Shown here: positions 43,963 through 52,798 of the stretch, in pieces
How positions within the stretch are numbered: the first letter of the stretch is position 1
How the letters are laid out: each line of letters begins with the position of its first letter
Assembly (NCBI GenBank): GCA_964487255.1
Contig: CAZAQV010000024.1
Coordinates: 1-64,000, forward strand
DNA: 64,000 bases
Reading direction: 5' to 3'
Origin: CAZAQV01 sp964487255
Lineage (GTDB): Bacteria; Myxococcota_A; Polyangia; Polyangiales; CAZAQV01
Made by a program: the position numbers and the translations under genes
The notes under the pieces: generated by a model
The model's input: the letters and a program-made list of their open reading frames with translations, nothing else
The model's database searches: none
What the model was told of the DNA's origin: nothing

Positions 43963-44577
43963 ATGTATACGGTGAAAGATGGGATTCGTAGTCTGGCTGC
44001 TGGGGCCGTGGCATTCGCCCTAGGCATGCTGCTGGTCCGTGCCACCGCTGGGGAGCGCGAGCTAGCCGACGATCTGCAGGACCATGGCCTAGAGATCTCG
44101 CGGGCGCAGCCCGAACCCGAAGCGCAGCCCGAACCCGAAGCGCAGCCCGAACCCGAAGCGCAGCCCGAACCCGAAGCGCAGCCAAAGCAGACAGGTACGC
44201 CCGCAGTTGAAGACGCCCTGTTCATTCACGGGCGCCTCGCATACTTGCGTTGCACGCTGCCGAGCGGCGAAAGCCCCGAGGACGCGCGCCAGTGCCCACG
44301 CGCTCGCGACGCCGAGCAAGCCATCTGGGCGATTCTTGAGCAGCTCCCTTCGTGTCAAGCTTTGGCGGCAGCGCGAGGGCACGGCGATATACGGGTCGAC
44401 TTTCGCGAATCACCTGCGCGAGCACGCTTTTTTGAGCAACGCTTTTCGAGTGACAGCACGAAAACCAACCTCCCGACCTCAGAGGTCTTGGCTTGTAGCG
44501 AAAGCGCCCTCGAAAAAGTGGTGCCTCCCGCGGACGGGCTGCGGCCTGTGATCTCTTTTCGCTTCGAGCTTCGCTAA
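43963..44577 (+). CDS. Membrane-anchored protein with PEPEAQ repeats
   Basis: A 204-residue protein with an N-terminal membrane helix (SLAAGAVAFALGMLLVRA), then a helical segment, four tandem PEPEAQ hexapeptides (residues ~49-72), and a C-terminal domain with several Cys (YLRCTLPSGES, RQCPRARD, LPSCQAL, VLACSESAL). The repeat probably forms an extended spacer across the envelope; the C-terminal region is of unknown function. The ATG at 43963 is chosen as the first Met before the membrane helix. It is divergent from the metallo-hydrolase gene. Confidence 0.75.
   Translation: MYTVKDGIRSLAAGAVAFALGMLLVRATAGERELADDLQDHGLEISRAQPEPEAQPEPEAQPEPEAQPEPEAQPKQTGTPAVEDALFIHGRLAYLRCTLPSGESPEDARQCPRARDAEQAIWAILEQLPSCQALAAARGHGDIRVDFRESPARARFFEQRFSSDSTKTNLPTSEVLACSESALEKVVPPADGLRPVISFRFELR
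44107..44178 (+). repeat. Tandem 18-base coding repeat, 4 copies
   Basis: Four identical copies of CAGCCCGAACCCGAAGCG, encoding PEPEAQ repeats inside the preceding gene. Perfect identity suggests recent slippage expansion and likely length variation between strains. Confidence 0.95.
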
Positions 44578-44584
44578 ACGAAGC
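44568..44584 (+). terminator. Hairpin over stop codon
   Basis: GCTTCG-ctaaa-CGAAGC, a 6-base stem whose loop contains the TAA stop of the PEPEAQ-repeat gene. No T-run follows, so terminator activity is uncertain; it may be part of the stop-anchored hairpin pattern seen in this window. Confidence 0.35.
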
Positions 44585-44634
44585 GTTCGCTAGCGATTCG
44601 TCATGTTTGTTGCTAGACGCGCCGGTAAATAGTT

Positions 44635-45492
44635 ATGCCAAGTCACCAGGCCAAACGCGAGATATGGAGGGTCGCCAACGAAAAAGGACAGGCCGCGGAT
44701 GCACTCTGGCAATCGGGATTACGCGGGGCCGCGCTCGAACAAGCTATCGATGCTTTGCTCTGGACAGACCGCTATCAAGCACTTGTGGAGCAACCGCAGC
44801 AAGAAAAAGCCGGTTCTTCGATTCATTCGCTGCCACCATCTCAACCCGTTCTCGATCTACTGGCCACGCAAAAACTCGCGATCCCCCCCTCTCCACTCGA
44901 ACTCGCTGACCTTGGTCGCCCACAACAGAGAAGGCTTTTTGCAGCTGCTCGCAAACTTCAAAAGCATCGACTTCGACCTGTTCCGCCACCTACGGCAGAA
45001 CACAAGTGCATCGAACGCATCGTGCTTGCAACGGCCGTCCTCGCAGTCTTGTTCGTCGGCGGCTGGTGGTATCAACGCCACGCAAACCAACCGCACGCCC
45101 AAGCTTCGGACTCCTTTGGTAAACAGTACGGCCCGGAGGCAATCGTAGATGGCCGCTGGAATAAACGTCATACGGAGTGGCTTCTTCCCAACAAGACCCT
45201 CGGTTGGATCGAGATCATACAGCCGGAAACCAAACAACTCGCTGTATTACGCATTCGCAATGCATTTCATCCCCCACACAACAGCTACGGTACAAAAGAG
45301 CTGCGGATTGAGGTCTTCGAAGGCAACAAACTTGTATTCACGAAAGACACTGTCTTCGAACGACACGACAAGAGCCACGCCTGGCTAGAAGTAGATGTCG
45401 GTCGTTCTGCTAACCGCGCACGACTTCACGCAATATCTTACTATGAACAGGGCGCGGGCCTTTCGGAGGTCGAATGGATCGCCAAACCCTAA
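44635..45492 (+). CDS. Membrane protein with NADase-type glycan-binding-like domain
   Basis: A 285-residue protein with a charged N-terminal cytoplasmic region (~1-125), one membrane helix (ERIVLATAVLAVLFVGGWWY, ~126-145) and a C-terminal beta-rich domain. YGPEAIVDGRWNKRHTEWLLP, LGWIEIIQP and LRIRNAFHPPHNSYGTKELRIEVFEG match the pattern of discoidin-like / NADase-type glycan-binding domains. The domain would face the periplasm and may bind a glycan or ligand. Its 3' end overlaps the next, glycosyltransferase-like, gene by 19 bases, linking the two in one unit. Confidence 0.65.
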   Translation: MPSHQAKREIWRVANEKGQAADALWQSGLRGAALEQAIDALLWTDRYQALVEQPQQEKAGSSIHSLPPSQPVLDLLATQKLAIPPSPLELADLGRPQQRRLFAAARKLQKHRLRPVPPPTAEHKCIERIVLATAVLAVLFVGGWWYQRHANQPHAQASDSFGKQYGPEAIVDGRWNKRHTEWLLPNKTLGWIEIIQPETKQLAVLRIRNAFHPPHNSYGTKELRIEVFEGNKLVFTKDTVFERHDKSHAWLEVDVGRSANRARLHAISYYEQGAGLSEVEWIAKP

Positions 45493-47123
45493 CAAGGCTT
45501 CGCGTCCGGCCCACGGTCTATGCCATCACAGCGACGTTGTTGCTCTTGTTTGGGGTTCTCCTGCACTTCTGCAAGCTCGGCGACATTCCTTCACCAGCAG
45601 GTGACGAAACCAATTGGCTCGGCCTCGGCCTCGGTCTTAGCCGCGGCGAAGACGTGGCACTCAAACCCGATGCGCAATTCGTCTCACAGGCACTGGGCCA
45701 TCTCATTGCGCTTGGCTTTCATATTTTTGGCCCCAACTTCTTTGCAGGTAGGTTTGTCCCAGCAGCGTTCCTCGTTAGCTGCGCGGCCATCGTCATGGCC
45801 CTGTGCTTCGAGCGTCGCGCTTTTGCCATGGGACTCACCGCAGCCGCTTTTTTGTTGCTGCACCCTTGGTCGATGGCGTGGTCTCGCACAGTCTCGGTTC
45901 CGTACGCGATGTCACTATCGCTCATGGTGCTCACGCCACTCGCATGGATTCGTGCCACTGAAATAACACATCCCGTGGCGCGAACAGTCGCACTCATCTG
46001 CGCAATGCAACTTTGGCCGCTCTCTCTTCACTTCAGTCCGCTAGGGGCCATCGCAGGTATGGCATGCCTAACATGGACGGCTCTAACCGCGAAACGAAGA
46101 CTCTTTCTTTCCTCCTCGTTTTGGCTTGCTGCTGTTCTCGCTGCCGCGCATGCCTTCCCATTGGTCGCGCAAGCCCTCGGGGTCGCCAAACTCCAACGCC
46201 CCCGCTCGACGGAAATCGACGCGGAAAAAATAGCGAACTACAGCGCCATGCTCTCCGACTACCTAACCGGTGAGTCGACGATTCGACACTTTACGGGCAC
46301 GCGACTTTACGGGGCCGACCTCGAACTACTTCGAGCGGTCGGGGCGGTGTGGGCGGTGCTCGTTACGGTCTTCTTGGTACGGCACGTCGCAATGCGAGAT
46401 CGTGCGCCACTGCAGCACACGATGGCGGGCTTGAGCATCGTGCTATTCGGTGGCGTCGTGGTGGGGCTGCCTGTCGCGCTGGCAGGAGCTCGCCCGTGGT
46501 GGCTACCCGGCCTTTCCGCGGACCGATACGGGTTTGTGATCGTGGCATCTCTTTGCCTGAGCGCCGCGTGCGCTGCTCAGATGAGCCGCTACGGGCGTGT
46601 TCTTGCGCTCACCGGCTTCGTCCTATTCGTGGCGGTACGAACACCGCAGCTGGTGGATGCGGCTTGGAACGGCAGCACGCCTGACACAGGTAGGGGCATC
46701 GAGAACGGCAGTGGATGGCGCGGTTGGCGCATCACCAAAGGACAAAAGTCAACTTCAGCCGCAGTATGGGAAACCATAGACCGTCACGTTCCAGCCAACC
46801 AACCACTTACGGTACTCGCGCACAGTTTCGGATTTCAGGCTCTCTGTTTCGAAACGCTCGTTCGAGACGATCCGAGCAATGTTTGCATGAAGGCCACGAA
46901 ATCGTGGACAGCCGTTCCAAGGGATCACTACGTCGCGCTCGCTGTCTGGCATGACGAGGCCTTCGCAGAGAACTATATGCCTCGCAACATCAAGCAAAAA
47001 AACCAGCGCCTTCGCCGAAGGTTCTTGACCCGGTTTTCCCACATCGAACATCAGGAGACGTTTCGCGAGCCAAACGGCAACGCACTTTTCGACCTCTATA
47101 TCGCCGCACCTCGGACGCCTTAG
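45474..47123 (+). CDS. GT39-like polytopic membrane glycosyltransferase
   Basis: A 549-residue protein with about 10-11 membrane helices, resembling dolichyl/polyprenyl-phosphate-mannose transferases (GT39/GT83, ArnT-like). After the first helix comes the acidic first-loop motif PAGDETNW (residues ~42-49), the position of the catalytic acid in the family, and further loops HPWSMAWSRTVSVPYAM. The C-terminal ~150 residues form a soluble periplasmic part. The donor is probably a polyprenyl-phosphate sugar. It overlaps the preceding gene by 19 bases. The acceptor is not known. Confidence 0.75.
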   Translation: MDRQTLTRLRVRPTVYAITATLLLLFGVLLHFCKLGDIPSPAGDETNWLGLGLGLSRGEDVALKPDAQFVSQALGHLIALGFHIFGPNFFAGRFVPAAFLVSCAAIVMALCFERRAFAMGLTAAAFLLLHPWSMAWSRTVSVPYAMSLSLMVLTPLAWIRATEITHPVARTVALICAMQLWPLSLHFSPLGAIAGMACLTWTALTAKRRLFLSSSFWLAAVLAAAHAFPLVAQALGVAKLQRPRSTEIDAEKIANYSAMLSDYLTGESTIRHFTGTRLYGADLELLRAVGAVWAVLVTVFLVRHVAMRDRAPLQHTMAGLSIVLFGGVVVGLPVALAGARPWWLPGLSADRYGFVIVASLCLSAACAAQMSRYGRVLALTGFVLFVAVRTPQLVDAAWNGSTPDTGRGIENGSGWRGWRITKGQKSTSAAVWETIDRHVPANQPLTVLAHSFGFQALCFETLVRDDPSNVCMKATKSWTAVPRDHYVALAVWHDEAFAENYMPRNIKQKNQRLRRRFLTRFSHIEHQETFREPNGNALFDLYIAAPRTP

Positions 47124-47160
47124 CCCCGATCGCCTGCGGACGAACGACCGGGGTCGAATA

Positions 47161-47775
47161 CTAACGGTCAGTATCGAATAGTTGTCCGGTTGTGGGTTCT
47201 GCGCGCGGGACGTGGCAGCGACGACAGCGCGCTTCATAGCTTTGTGCAGCGCCCACTTGCACCTTGTCGGCCCCCCCTGCGAGTCGCTGCGAACGACCGG
47301 CAGGCGCCCCGCACTGGATGCATATCGCCAGCGTTTTGGTTACGTATTCTGCAACCGCGAGCAGTTCTGGCATCGGCGAAAAAGGCTTGCCCATGTAGTC
47401 AAGGTCGAGCCCTGCGGCGATCACGCGGACACCTTGCGCGGCGAGCCGCTCCGCCAGCGAAACGACCCCCTCATCGAAGAACTGGGCTTCGTCGATACCG
47501 ACAACGCGAAGTTCTCGATCGAGCCGCGAGGCAATGTCTGCGGACGTCGTGACCGTGGTGGCTTCGATGGAATTCGCCGAATGGCTGACCACACGTGTCT
47601 TGTGATAGCGGTCATCGATGGCCGGGCGAAAAACCCGTACGGGAAGTCTTGCGATCTGTGCACGACGGAGTCGTCGGATGAGCTCTTCGCTCTTGCCGCT
47701 GAACATCGGGCCACAGATCACTTCGATCCACCCCGCTTCGGCTGGCATGAAATGCATGTCGGCCGATGTAGCCAT
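47161..47775 (-). CDS. tdk: Thymidine kinase (type II)
   Basis: A 204-residue enzyme phosphorylating thymidine with ATP, for salvage of DNA precursors. Motifs: P-loop CGPMFSGKSEELIRRLRRAQIA, VVSHSA, VVGIDEAQFFDEG with the catalytic Glu region, GLDLDYMGKPFSPMPELLAVAE, and zinc-binding CIQCG and CRRCH pairs. It is a compact type II enzyme. The ATG at 47775 is selected; Met at 47757 is possible, and the GTG at 47805 would add 10 residues. It converges on the GT39-like gene with 37 bases between the stops. Confidence 0.95.
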   Translation of the reverse strand: MATSADMHFMPAEAGWIEVICGPMFSGKSEELIRRLRRAQIARLPVRVFRPAIDDRYHKTRVVSHSANSIEATTVTTSADIASRLDRELRVVGIDEAQFFDEGVVSLAERLAAQGVRVIAAGLDLDYMGKPFSPMPELLAVAEYVTKTLAICIQCGAPAGRSQRLAGGADKVQVGAAQSYEARCRRCHVPRAEPTTGQLFDTDR

Positions 47776-47946
47776 GTCGGCCGCGATATGCAACTGCGAT
47801 ACCAACCAAAGTGCACGGGCTTCGATCGGCCGCGGCGGAAAGGTCTGGGTACAATATTCCTAGCGTTTTCGACTCACGCGACGAACGAGGCTGTTTTCTG
47901 CAGGTCGGGGTTTGGTTACGGCCACCCGCTATGCTATTTTTTGGCT

Positions 47947-48204
47947 ATGGAGGTCTTGCTCCAAAAGTTGGGTAAGAAAGCAGGGAGGCCTGTCGTAGGC
48001 AGGCTTTTGAGGGCACCTCGAAAAGGTTCCGTCGTGATCATCGAGTTTCCCGATGGTTTGCACGAATATGTCACCACACCGGTCAAGCGGATCATGCGCT
48101 TGGTCGGCGAGGGCTGCTACTACGTCGAGACTGCGAACAGCCGGTACCGACTTGAGATTCGCACCGGCGCAGGCGACCAACTCGAAGCCCCCGCCGCGCA
48201 ATAA
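47947..48204 (+). CDS. Small protein of unknown function
   Basis: An 85-residue basic, beta-rich protein (GRPVVGRLLRAPRKGSVVIIEFPDG, TTPVKRIMRLVGEGCYYVETANSRYRLEI), with no signal peptide and an SH3-like alternation of strands. Start ATG 47947 begins a clean frame. Upstream a TTGGTT and a TATTTT box are 17 bases apart and end only ~7 bases before the ATG, suggesting a leaderless or near-leaderless message. No family recognised. Confidence 0.65.
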   Translation: MEVLLQKLGKKAGRPVVGRLLRAPRKGSVVIIEFPDGLHEYVTTPVKRIMRLVGEGCYYVETANSRYRLEIRTGAGDQLEAPAAQ

Positions 48205-48207
48205 CTC

Positions 48208-48505
48208 TACTATTGGTTCTTCACGGCTACGCGTCACAACCAGCGATGTGCTGTTAGCACATCGGGTTGTTTGAGCTTCGCACGCTCATCACATTGGCTC
48301 TTCGCTAGCCTTTCTGCGTAGCAACGATTTTGCAACTAGCAAAATCGGCTCCTCGAAAAAGCGCTCATCGCGTGCGATGACGCGTCAGCGGAAGAGCCGA
48401 AAAGATAGGCGGAGTCCCAAAGCGCGAGTTGTTACCAACACCGAGTCGCTTGGACGGAGCGTGCACGCTCATCACATTGGCTCTTCGCTAGCCTTTCTGC
48501 GTAGC
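48208..48505. repeat. Mosaic intergenic repeat, element C (largest)
   Basis: The 300-base gap contains no gene but many hairpins and repeats. A 43-base perfect direct repeat lies at 48280-48322 and 48463-48505, both starting GCACGCTCATCACATTGG; the second ends in the stop codon of the next gene. Hairpins: GATGTGCT-gtt-AGCACATC (48245-48263), GATTTTGC/GCAAAATC (48326-48346), TCATCGC/GCGATGA (48365-48380). Modules match elements A, B and D. Confidence 0.7.
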
Positions 48506-50487
48506 TAGTCACGGCCCAAGGCGGGGGGCCAGTCCTCACCCGCAGGAATCAGGATTCCAGACGAAACGGCCAAAAACAGCGCCCGCGCTGCGTCGTCGTC
48601 GTTAAGTTCGTCTCGGGACGCCACGAGCCCCATCGCATCGCGAATCTTAAGCCCGTCTGCACTCGTGATCAGACGCGCCCATGCGTCGGAGATATTGTAC
48701 GAATGAAGGGAGATGGCCGGCGAAGGGTTAAGTTTGACACTTCGGGCACCCACGCGCTCTTCGAGCGCACGAAGCACGTTGACGCTGTCCATCACGAGCA
48801 CTGCTTCCCGCTGGAGCTCTCCCACGCTGCGACTCATCGCAATCGCATCGGCATTGGACCGGGCATTCGGCTCAAAAGACCACGTGCCTTCATTCCAACG
48901 GAAGGCTTGCAAGTACTTGAAACGCACCTGATCTTCGAGCGCGCGGTAAAGCTCCATTGGTGTGAGAATGCCAAGGTCGACCAACGCATCGCCAAGCCGA
49001 CCGTTGTACTTGTGAAGAACGCCTAGCGCCATGTCGACTTCCATGCGCAGACAGATGGCTGACGACACCAAAAACTCGCCGAGCAGTTCGCTCGGGTCCG
49101 TGGATGCGACAAACTCCGGAAACCCCTCCACAAAGAAGATCTTCTTCTGTCGCTGCGTGTTCGTGCGAAGCGTGAGCGCGCCCGTCCTTCGCTTGACGAT
49201 TAAATCGTGCACCAGCAGAAGGAGTGCACCAGGGCCGAGCGCTCCACCCTCGTCCTGGCCCGGCTCCTCATCGAGCCGCCAATGCAGGCCTGCCGAAGCA
49301 AAAAACCGTCGAAAGTCATCGATACCCGAGACGGCCTCAAACGCAGCGCCCCGCTTGGAGACCGGCGTGTCGGCGAAGATTTCCCCCCCTGCGATAAGAC
49401 GCGTCACCGTCGGAAACGTAAGCGGGCCGAAGACGCTGTCATCGGGGAGCTTGACTCGATAGAGCCCCTGTTCGTCACGTAGCGGATCGGTGAGCTCATC
49501 GGTGGTCGTGCTTCCGCCGGACGGGGGCAACATCGAAGGGGTGATCGCGCGCTGGGCGTCAACCGATTGCAGACGAAAGCGCATGAGCAAGCGCGAAAGC
49601 ATCTCCGCACCGTTGGCCGAACCTCGGCGCCGAATCACTTGGTCCACGGCGTCCGCGAACTGCCGAGCGTGCGGACGGTCTTCGCGATTGGCCGTGAGCG
49701 CACTTCTCAAAAGCCGAACGATATCACGTGGGAGCTGGCCAGAGAGTTCTTCGAAGCGACTCAGATCGCCATCGCGAATGCGAAGCAAGATCTCAAGGTC
49801 GTCCCCCTCACCGAAGAGCGGAGCGCCGATGAGCATTTCTGCACCAACCGTTGCCAACGTGAAGACATCGCTGCGCCCGTCAAGCTCCTTGGCGACAACT
49901 TGTTCCGGGCTCATGTAGCCCATCTTGCCACGCACGTGACCGCCGTCGGTATACGAGACCTTGTCCACAGCCCGGGCGATCCCGAAATCGCTGAGTTTCA
50001 CATGACCGCTGCTATCGAGCAGCAAGTTCGCGGGACTGACGTCACGGTGCACGATCCCCAGCGGCCTGCCGCTGACGTCCGTCGCACGGTGTGCATAGGA
50101 AAGCGCGTGGGCCGCCTGGGATAGAATGTGCAGGACGACCTCCTGGGGAATAAGCTCCTCTCGGCTGACCGAGCGGCGAATGAGTTTTCCCACATGGCTG
50201 CCGTCAACGTACTCCATCGCGAGCACGAGCTCGCCGTCGTACTCACCAAAGTCAAAGACCTGAACAATGTTGGGGTGCTGCAGTCTCGCCGCGAGCCGCG
50301 CCTCATCGATAAACATTGCGACGAACTCTTGGTCGCGCGTGAGCTGCGGCAAGACGCGCTTGAGCGCAGTGCGTTTGGAAAAGCCGTACGCACCTTGCCG
50401 CTTGGCCAAGAAAACTTCAGCCATGCCGCCGGCTGCGATCCGGCGATCGATGACATATGGACCCAGCTTCTTGCGCTCCTCAGTCAC
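48505..50487 (-). CDS. Ser/Thr protein kinase with DUF4388-like domain
   Basis: A 660-residue cytoplasmic kinase. The kinase domain (~10-285) has a Gly loop IAAGGMAEVF, Lys43, HRDVSPAN at 147-154, DFG 167-169 and a SPEQ activation segment. After a linker, residues ~345-395 (YRVKLPDDSVFGPLTFPTVTRLIAGGEIFADTPVSKRG) resemble a GYF/DUF4339-like module, and ~425-600 resemble the myxobacterial DUF4388/PATAN domain (LVHDLIVKRRTGALTLRTNTQRQKKIFFVEGFPEFV, LGDALVDLGILTPMELYRAL). These tails are typical of gliding and social-motility signalling proteins. No membrane helix is seen. Target unknown. Confidence 0.85.
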   Translation of the reverse strand: MTEERKKLGPYVIDRRIAAGGMAEVFLAKRQGAYGFSKRTALKRVLPQLTRDQEFVAMFIDEARLAARLQHPNIVQVFDFGEYDGELVLAMEYVDGSHVGKLIRRSVSREELIPQEVVLHILSQAAHALSYAHRATDVSGRPLGIVHRDVSPANLLLDSSGHVKLSDFGIARAVDKVSYTDGGHVRGKMGYMSPEQVVAKELDGRSDVFTLATVGAEMLIGAPLFGEGDDLEILLRIRDGDLSRFEELSGQLPRDIVRLLRSALTANREDRPHARQFADAVDQVIRRRGSANGAEMLSRLLMRFRLQSVDAQRAITPSMLPPSGGSTTTDELTDPLRDEQGLYRVKLPDDSVFGPLTFPTVTRLIAGGEIFADTPVSKRGAAFEAVSGIDDFRRFFASAGLHWRLDEEPGQDEGGALGPGALLLLVHDLIVKRRTGALTLRTNTQRQKKIFFVEGFPEFVASTDPSELLGEFLVSSAICLRMEVDMALGVLHKYNGRLGDALVDLGILTPMELYRALEDQVRFKYLQAFRWNEGTWSFEPNARSNADAIAMSRSVGELQREAVLVMDSVNVLRALEERVGARSVKLNPSPAISLHSYNISDAWARLITSADGLKIRDAMGLVASRDELNDDDAARALFLAVSSGILIPAGEDWPPALGRD

Positions 50488-50650
50488 GCTGCGGCAACTC
50501 TACCCCATTTGGGACATTTCTGCGGGCCCACAAGCGCCCACACCGCACAATCGTCGTTTTTGAGGATCCCAAATCGCTCCCAGGTGTGTATGATGAGAAC
50601 CTCCGCAAAGACTTTATCGTTGAGAAAACCCAATCACTGAAAACACTGCC

Positions 50651-52399
50651 GTGCCGCAAAGAACTTCAAGCACACGAAAGCGAAAAGATGAATACATCGG
50701 TCAGGTTGTTGCCGGCCGATACAGGCTCGAAGAAAGGCTCGGCGAAGGCGGGATGGGCGTCGTCTACCGCGCCCGCCACGTATTGATCGATCGTACTGTA
50801 GCCATCAAACTAATTCGTCCCGACTTGCGCAGTGAAACGCACCTTCGGGCATGGATGCTGCGCGAGGCACGCGCTGCAAACCGTGTTGATCACGCTCACA
50901 TCGTCGACATCCACGATGTCGGTGAGACCGACAACAACGAACTCTATCTCGTGATGGAGTACCTCGTCGGAAGTTCGCTCTCCTCCGAGATCGCAAAGGG
51001 GCGCCTTCCCGTCGCACGCGCCACCGACATCTTGGAGCAAATGTGTGCAGCGCTCTCCCGCGCACACGACCTCGGTGTCGTGCACCGTGACCTCAAAAGC
51101 GACAACATCATGATGCTCAACCGTGGTGGTCGTCGCGACTACGTGAAGATTCTCGACTTCGGCCTCGCCGCGCTTGCGCGCGACCCTCGGCTCGCGCCCA
51201 AAGGAGCGGTCTTTGGCACGCCTGAGTACATGTCTCCGGAGCAAGCGCGGGGTGAAGACGCCAGCCCACTTAGCGACATCTACTCGCTGGGTATCCTCTT
51301 CTACGAAATGCTCACGGGGAAACTCCCATTTCGCTCGAGCGACCGCGACACCTTGCTGGACATGCAGAAGAACAAACCTGCACCGCTGGCACGCGCACTG
51401 CGACCCGACCTTCCCGAAGAGGTCGACAGCATCATTCAACGACTGCTCCAAAAGGACGCGAGACAACGCTTTCGAGACGGTCACCATCTGCACGAAAAGC
51501 TCAAGGCGCTTCAAAGACAGCTGCCTTCGAAGCCGTGGGAACTTGCGCAAGGTGGTCGCTCTGAGACTCCTGCAGCGGTTCCACCGCCGCCTCCCGCGCC
51601 CTCCCCTGGCGTCGTTGAGTGGAGTTCACAAGCGTCGAACTTCTTACGCCTGGTGGCGCGCGCCTACCCAGACGGTCATCCGCCGGCTGAAATCGATGAG
51701 GCATCGAAGCGCATGTGGGAAACAGCATCGCGCGCCTCTCGCCTGGAGGGCGAACTCGCCACCCACGCCAAAAAGCTCGAAGCTGTGGAAAAGCGAGGTC
51801 GAGCGTTGCGTGCAGAAATCGGTCGTAAGGTCGAAGAACTGTCGCTCGAAGAGTCGCGCACGGCGCGCGATGCCACGGCAGAACGCAAGCGCGAGGCCGA
51901 TCTCATGAACCTACGGAGCGCGGCGCAGCGTGACCTGAGCGCAGCCGAAGAGTCCGCTCGAACCATTGGCCCCCACGCGGGTCTTGAGGCGATGCGCAGC
52001 GCGTTCGAGAGAGTCGGCAGCGCACGCGCGCGTGCGCAGACGCTCGGCGAAGTGCTCCAAGGGTTCACCCAACGTGCCAAAGAATACGAAGACCGGGCTG
52101 CGGGGCTCAAAAAGCAGATCGAGCAACTGCGGGCGCAGCTACAGCGTTACAGCGACGCGCTTGAGGCCGACTTGGCGGCGGGGCGCGAACGTATCGCAAC
52201 CCGCGTTCGGGAGGCGGTCAGCTACGAGAACGCCTTTACGAACGATACGGAGCTTCTGGTCCGGCACCTCGAAGAGATCCCCGAGTGTCGTGAGCTGCTT
52301 GAGGAGGTCAAGGGTGGCCTCCACCGCTCGTCGGCCAAGCAAGAGCCGATTCCGAAGGCTGTGCGCCAGTCCCTGGCTCCCGCCAAAGAAGCACTCTAA
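50651..52399 (+). CDS. Ser/Thr protein kinase with coiled-coil tail
   Basis: A 582-residue kinase: Gly loop LGEGGMGVVY (residues 30-39), Lys53, HRDLKSDN at 145-152, DFG 169-171 and a TPEYMSPEQ segment, a classical PknB-like active kinase. The tail from ~335 is a long coiled-coil (alternating Arg/Glu/Ala with heptads, RASRLEGELATHAKKLEAVEKRGRALRAEIGRK onward to ~560), so it probably dimerises. There is no membrane helix or PASTA domain. The start is GTG at 50651. It is divergent from the DUF4388 kinase gene. A strong hairpin terminator follows. Confidence 0.9.
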   Translation: MPQRTSSTRKRKDEYIGQVVAGRYRLEERLGEGGMGVVYRARHVLIDRTVAIKLIRPDLRSETHLRAWMLREARAANRVDHAHIVDIHDVGETDNNELYLVMEYLVGSSLSSEIAKGRLPVARATDILEQMCAALSRAHDLGVVHRDLKSDNIMMLNRGGRRDYVKILDFGLAALARDPRLAPKGAVFGTPEYMSPEQARGEDASPLSDIYSLGILFYEMLTGKLPFRSSDRDTLLDMQKNKPAPLARALRPDLPEEVDSIIQRLLQKDARQRFRDGHHLHEKLKALQRQLPSKPWELAQGGRSETPAAVPPPPPAPSPGVVEWSSQASNFLRLVARAYPDGHPPAEIDEASKRMWETASRASRLEGELATHAKKLEAVEKRGRALRAEIGRKVEELSLEESRTARDATAERKREADLMNLRSAAQRDLSAAEESARTIGPHAGLEAMRSAFERVGSARARAQTLGEVLQGFTQRAKEYEDRAAGLKKQIEQLRAQLQRYSDALEADLAAGRERIATRVREAVSYENAFTNDTELLVRHLEEIPECRELLEEVKGGLHRSSAKQEPIPKAVRQSLAPAKEAL

Positions 52400-52405
52400 T
52401 TCGAT

Positions 52406-52428
52406 AGGGTCTGGCACCCAGACCCTTT
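52406..52428 (+). terminator. Rho-independent-like terminator
   Basis: AGGGTCTGG-cac-CCAGACCCT, a 9-base perfect stem followed by TT, seven bases after the kinase stop codon. A second hairpin GGTTCC-ttc-GGAACC follows at 52429-52443. This is the best terminator in the window. Confidence 0.75.
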
Positions 52429-52487
52429 GGTTCCTTCGGAACCATTCACCCAAACTCCCCCGACCAGGACTCTTCCGAAGAACCCAG

Positions 52488-52631
52488 TGCTGTTAGCACA
52501 GTGCTCTTCTCCCTCCGTCCCCGCTCCGCTCCAGCACGGTCTATGGTTTCTTGGGCTCCGCCTCAGTCCAGGGGCGCTCAAGCTCAGAACAGCCTGAACT
52601 CGGTCTACAACACAGCCCTCGCGATGACGCG
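52488..52631. repeat. Mosaic intergenic repeat, element D
   Basis: In the 302-base gap before tRNA-Leu, GTGCT-gtt-AGCAC hairpin (core shared with element C), GGCTCCGCCTC (52554-52564, as in element A) and CCCTCGCGATGACGCG (52616-52631, as in element A). The rest of the gap shows no gene. Confidence 0.5.
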
Positions 52632-52701
52632 CGGCCTGCCCATGGGGGCGCTTTATGGGCTTGTCGCGGGGAACGTTGGCGCCTATAGTCGCTGCCCCCT
52701 C

Positions 52702-52783
52702 GGCCGAGTGGCGGAATTGGCAGACGCGCCGGATTCAAAATCCGGTGCCTTCGGGCGTGTCGGTTCGAGTCCGACCTCGGCTA
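52702..52783 (+). tRNA. tRNA-Leu (anticodon CAA)
   Basis: An 82-nt cloverleaf with a long variable arm. Acceptor GGCCGAG pairs with CTCGGCT (one G-U), D-arm GCGG, anticodon stem GCCGGA/TCCGGT around loop TTCAAAA with anticodon CAA for UUG, variable arm TGCCTTCGGGCGTG, T-arm GTCGG/CCGAC with loop TTCGAGT, discriminator A83. CCA is not encoded after it (CCG). Confidence 0.95.
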
Positions 52784-52798
52784 CCGTAAGGAGATACG

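Noticed and set aside
44107..44178. CRISPR-like tandem repeats
   Set aside because: The repeats are in-frame coding copies with no spacers.
47182..47946. Upstream extension of the small gene at 47947 to a 340-codon frame
   Set aside because: The extension is antisense to thymidine kinase and has no protein-like character; the ATG at 47947 with a promoter-like box just before it is a better start.
52702..52783. tRNA-Leu as an integration site
   Set aside because: No integrase gene and no repeated tRNA 3' end were found in the window.
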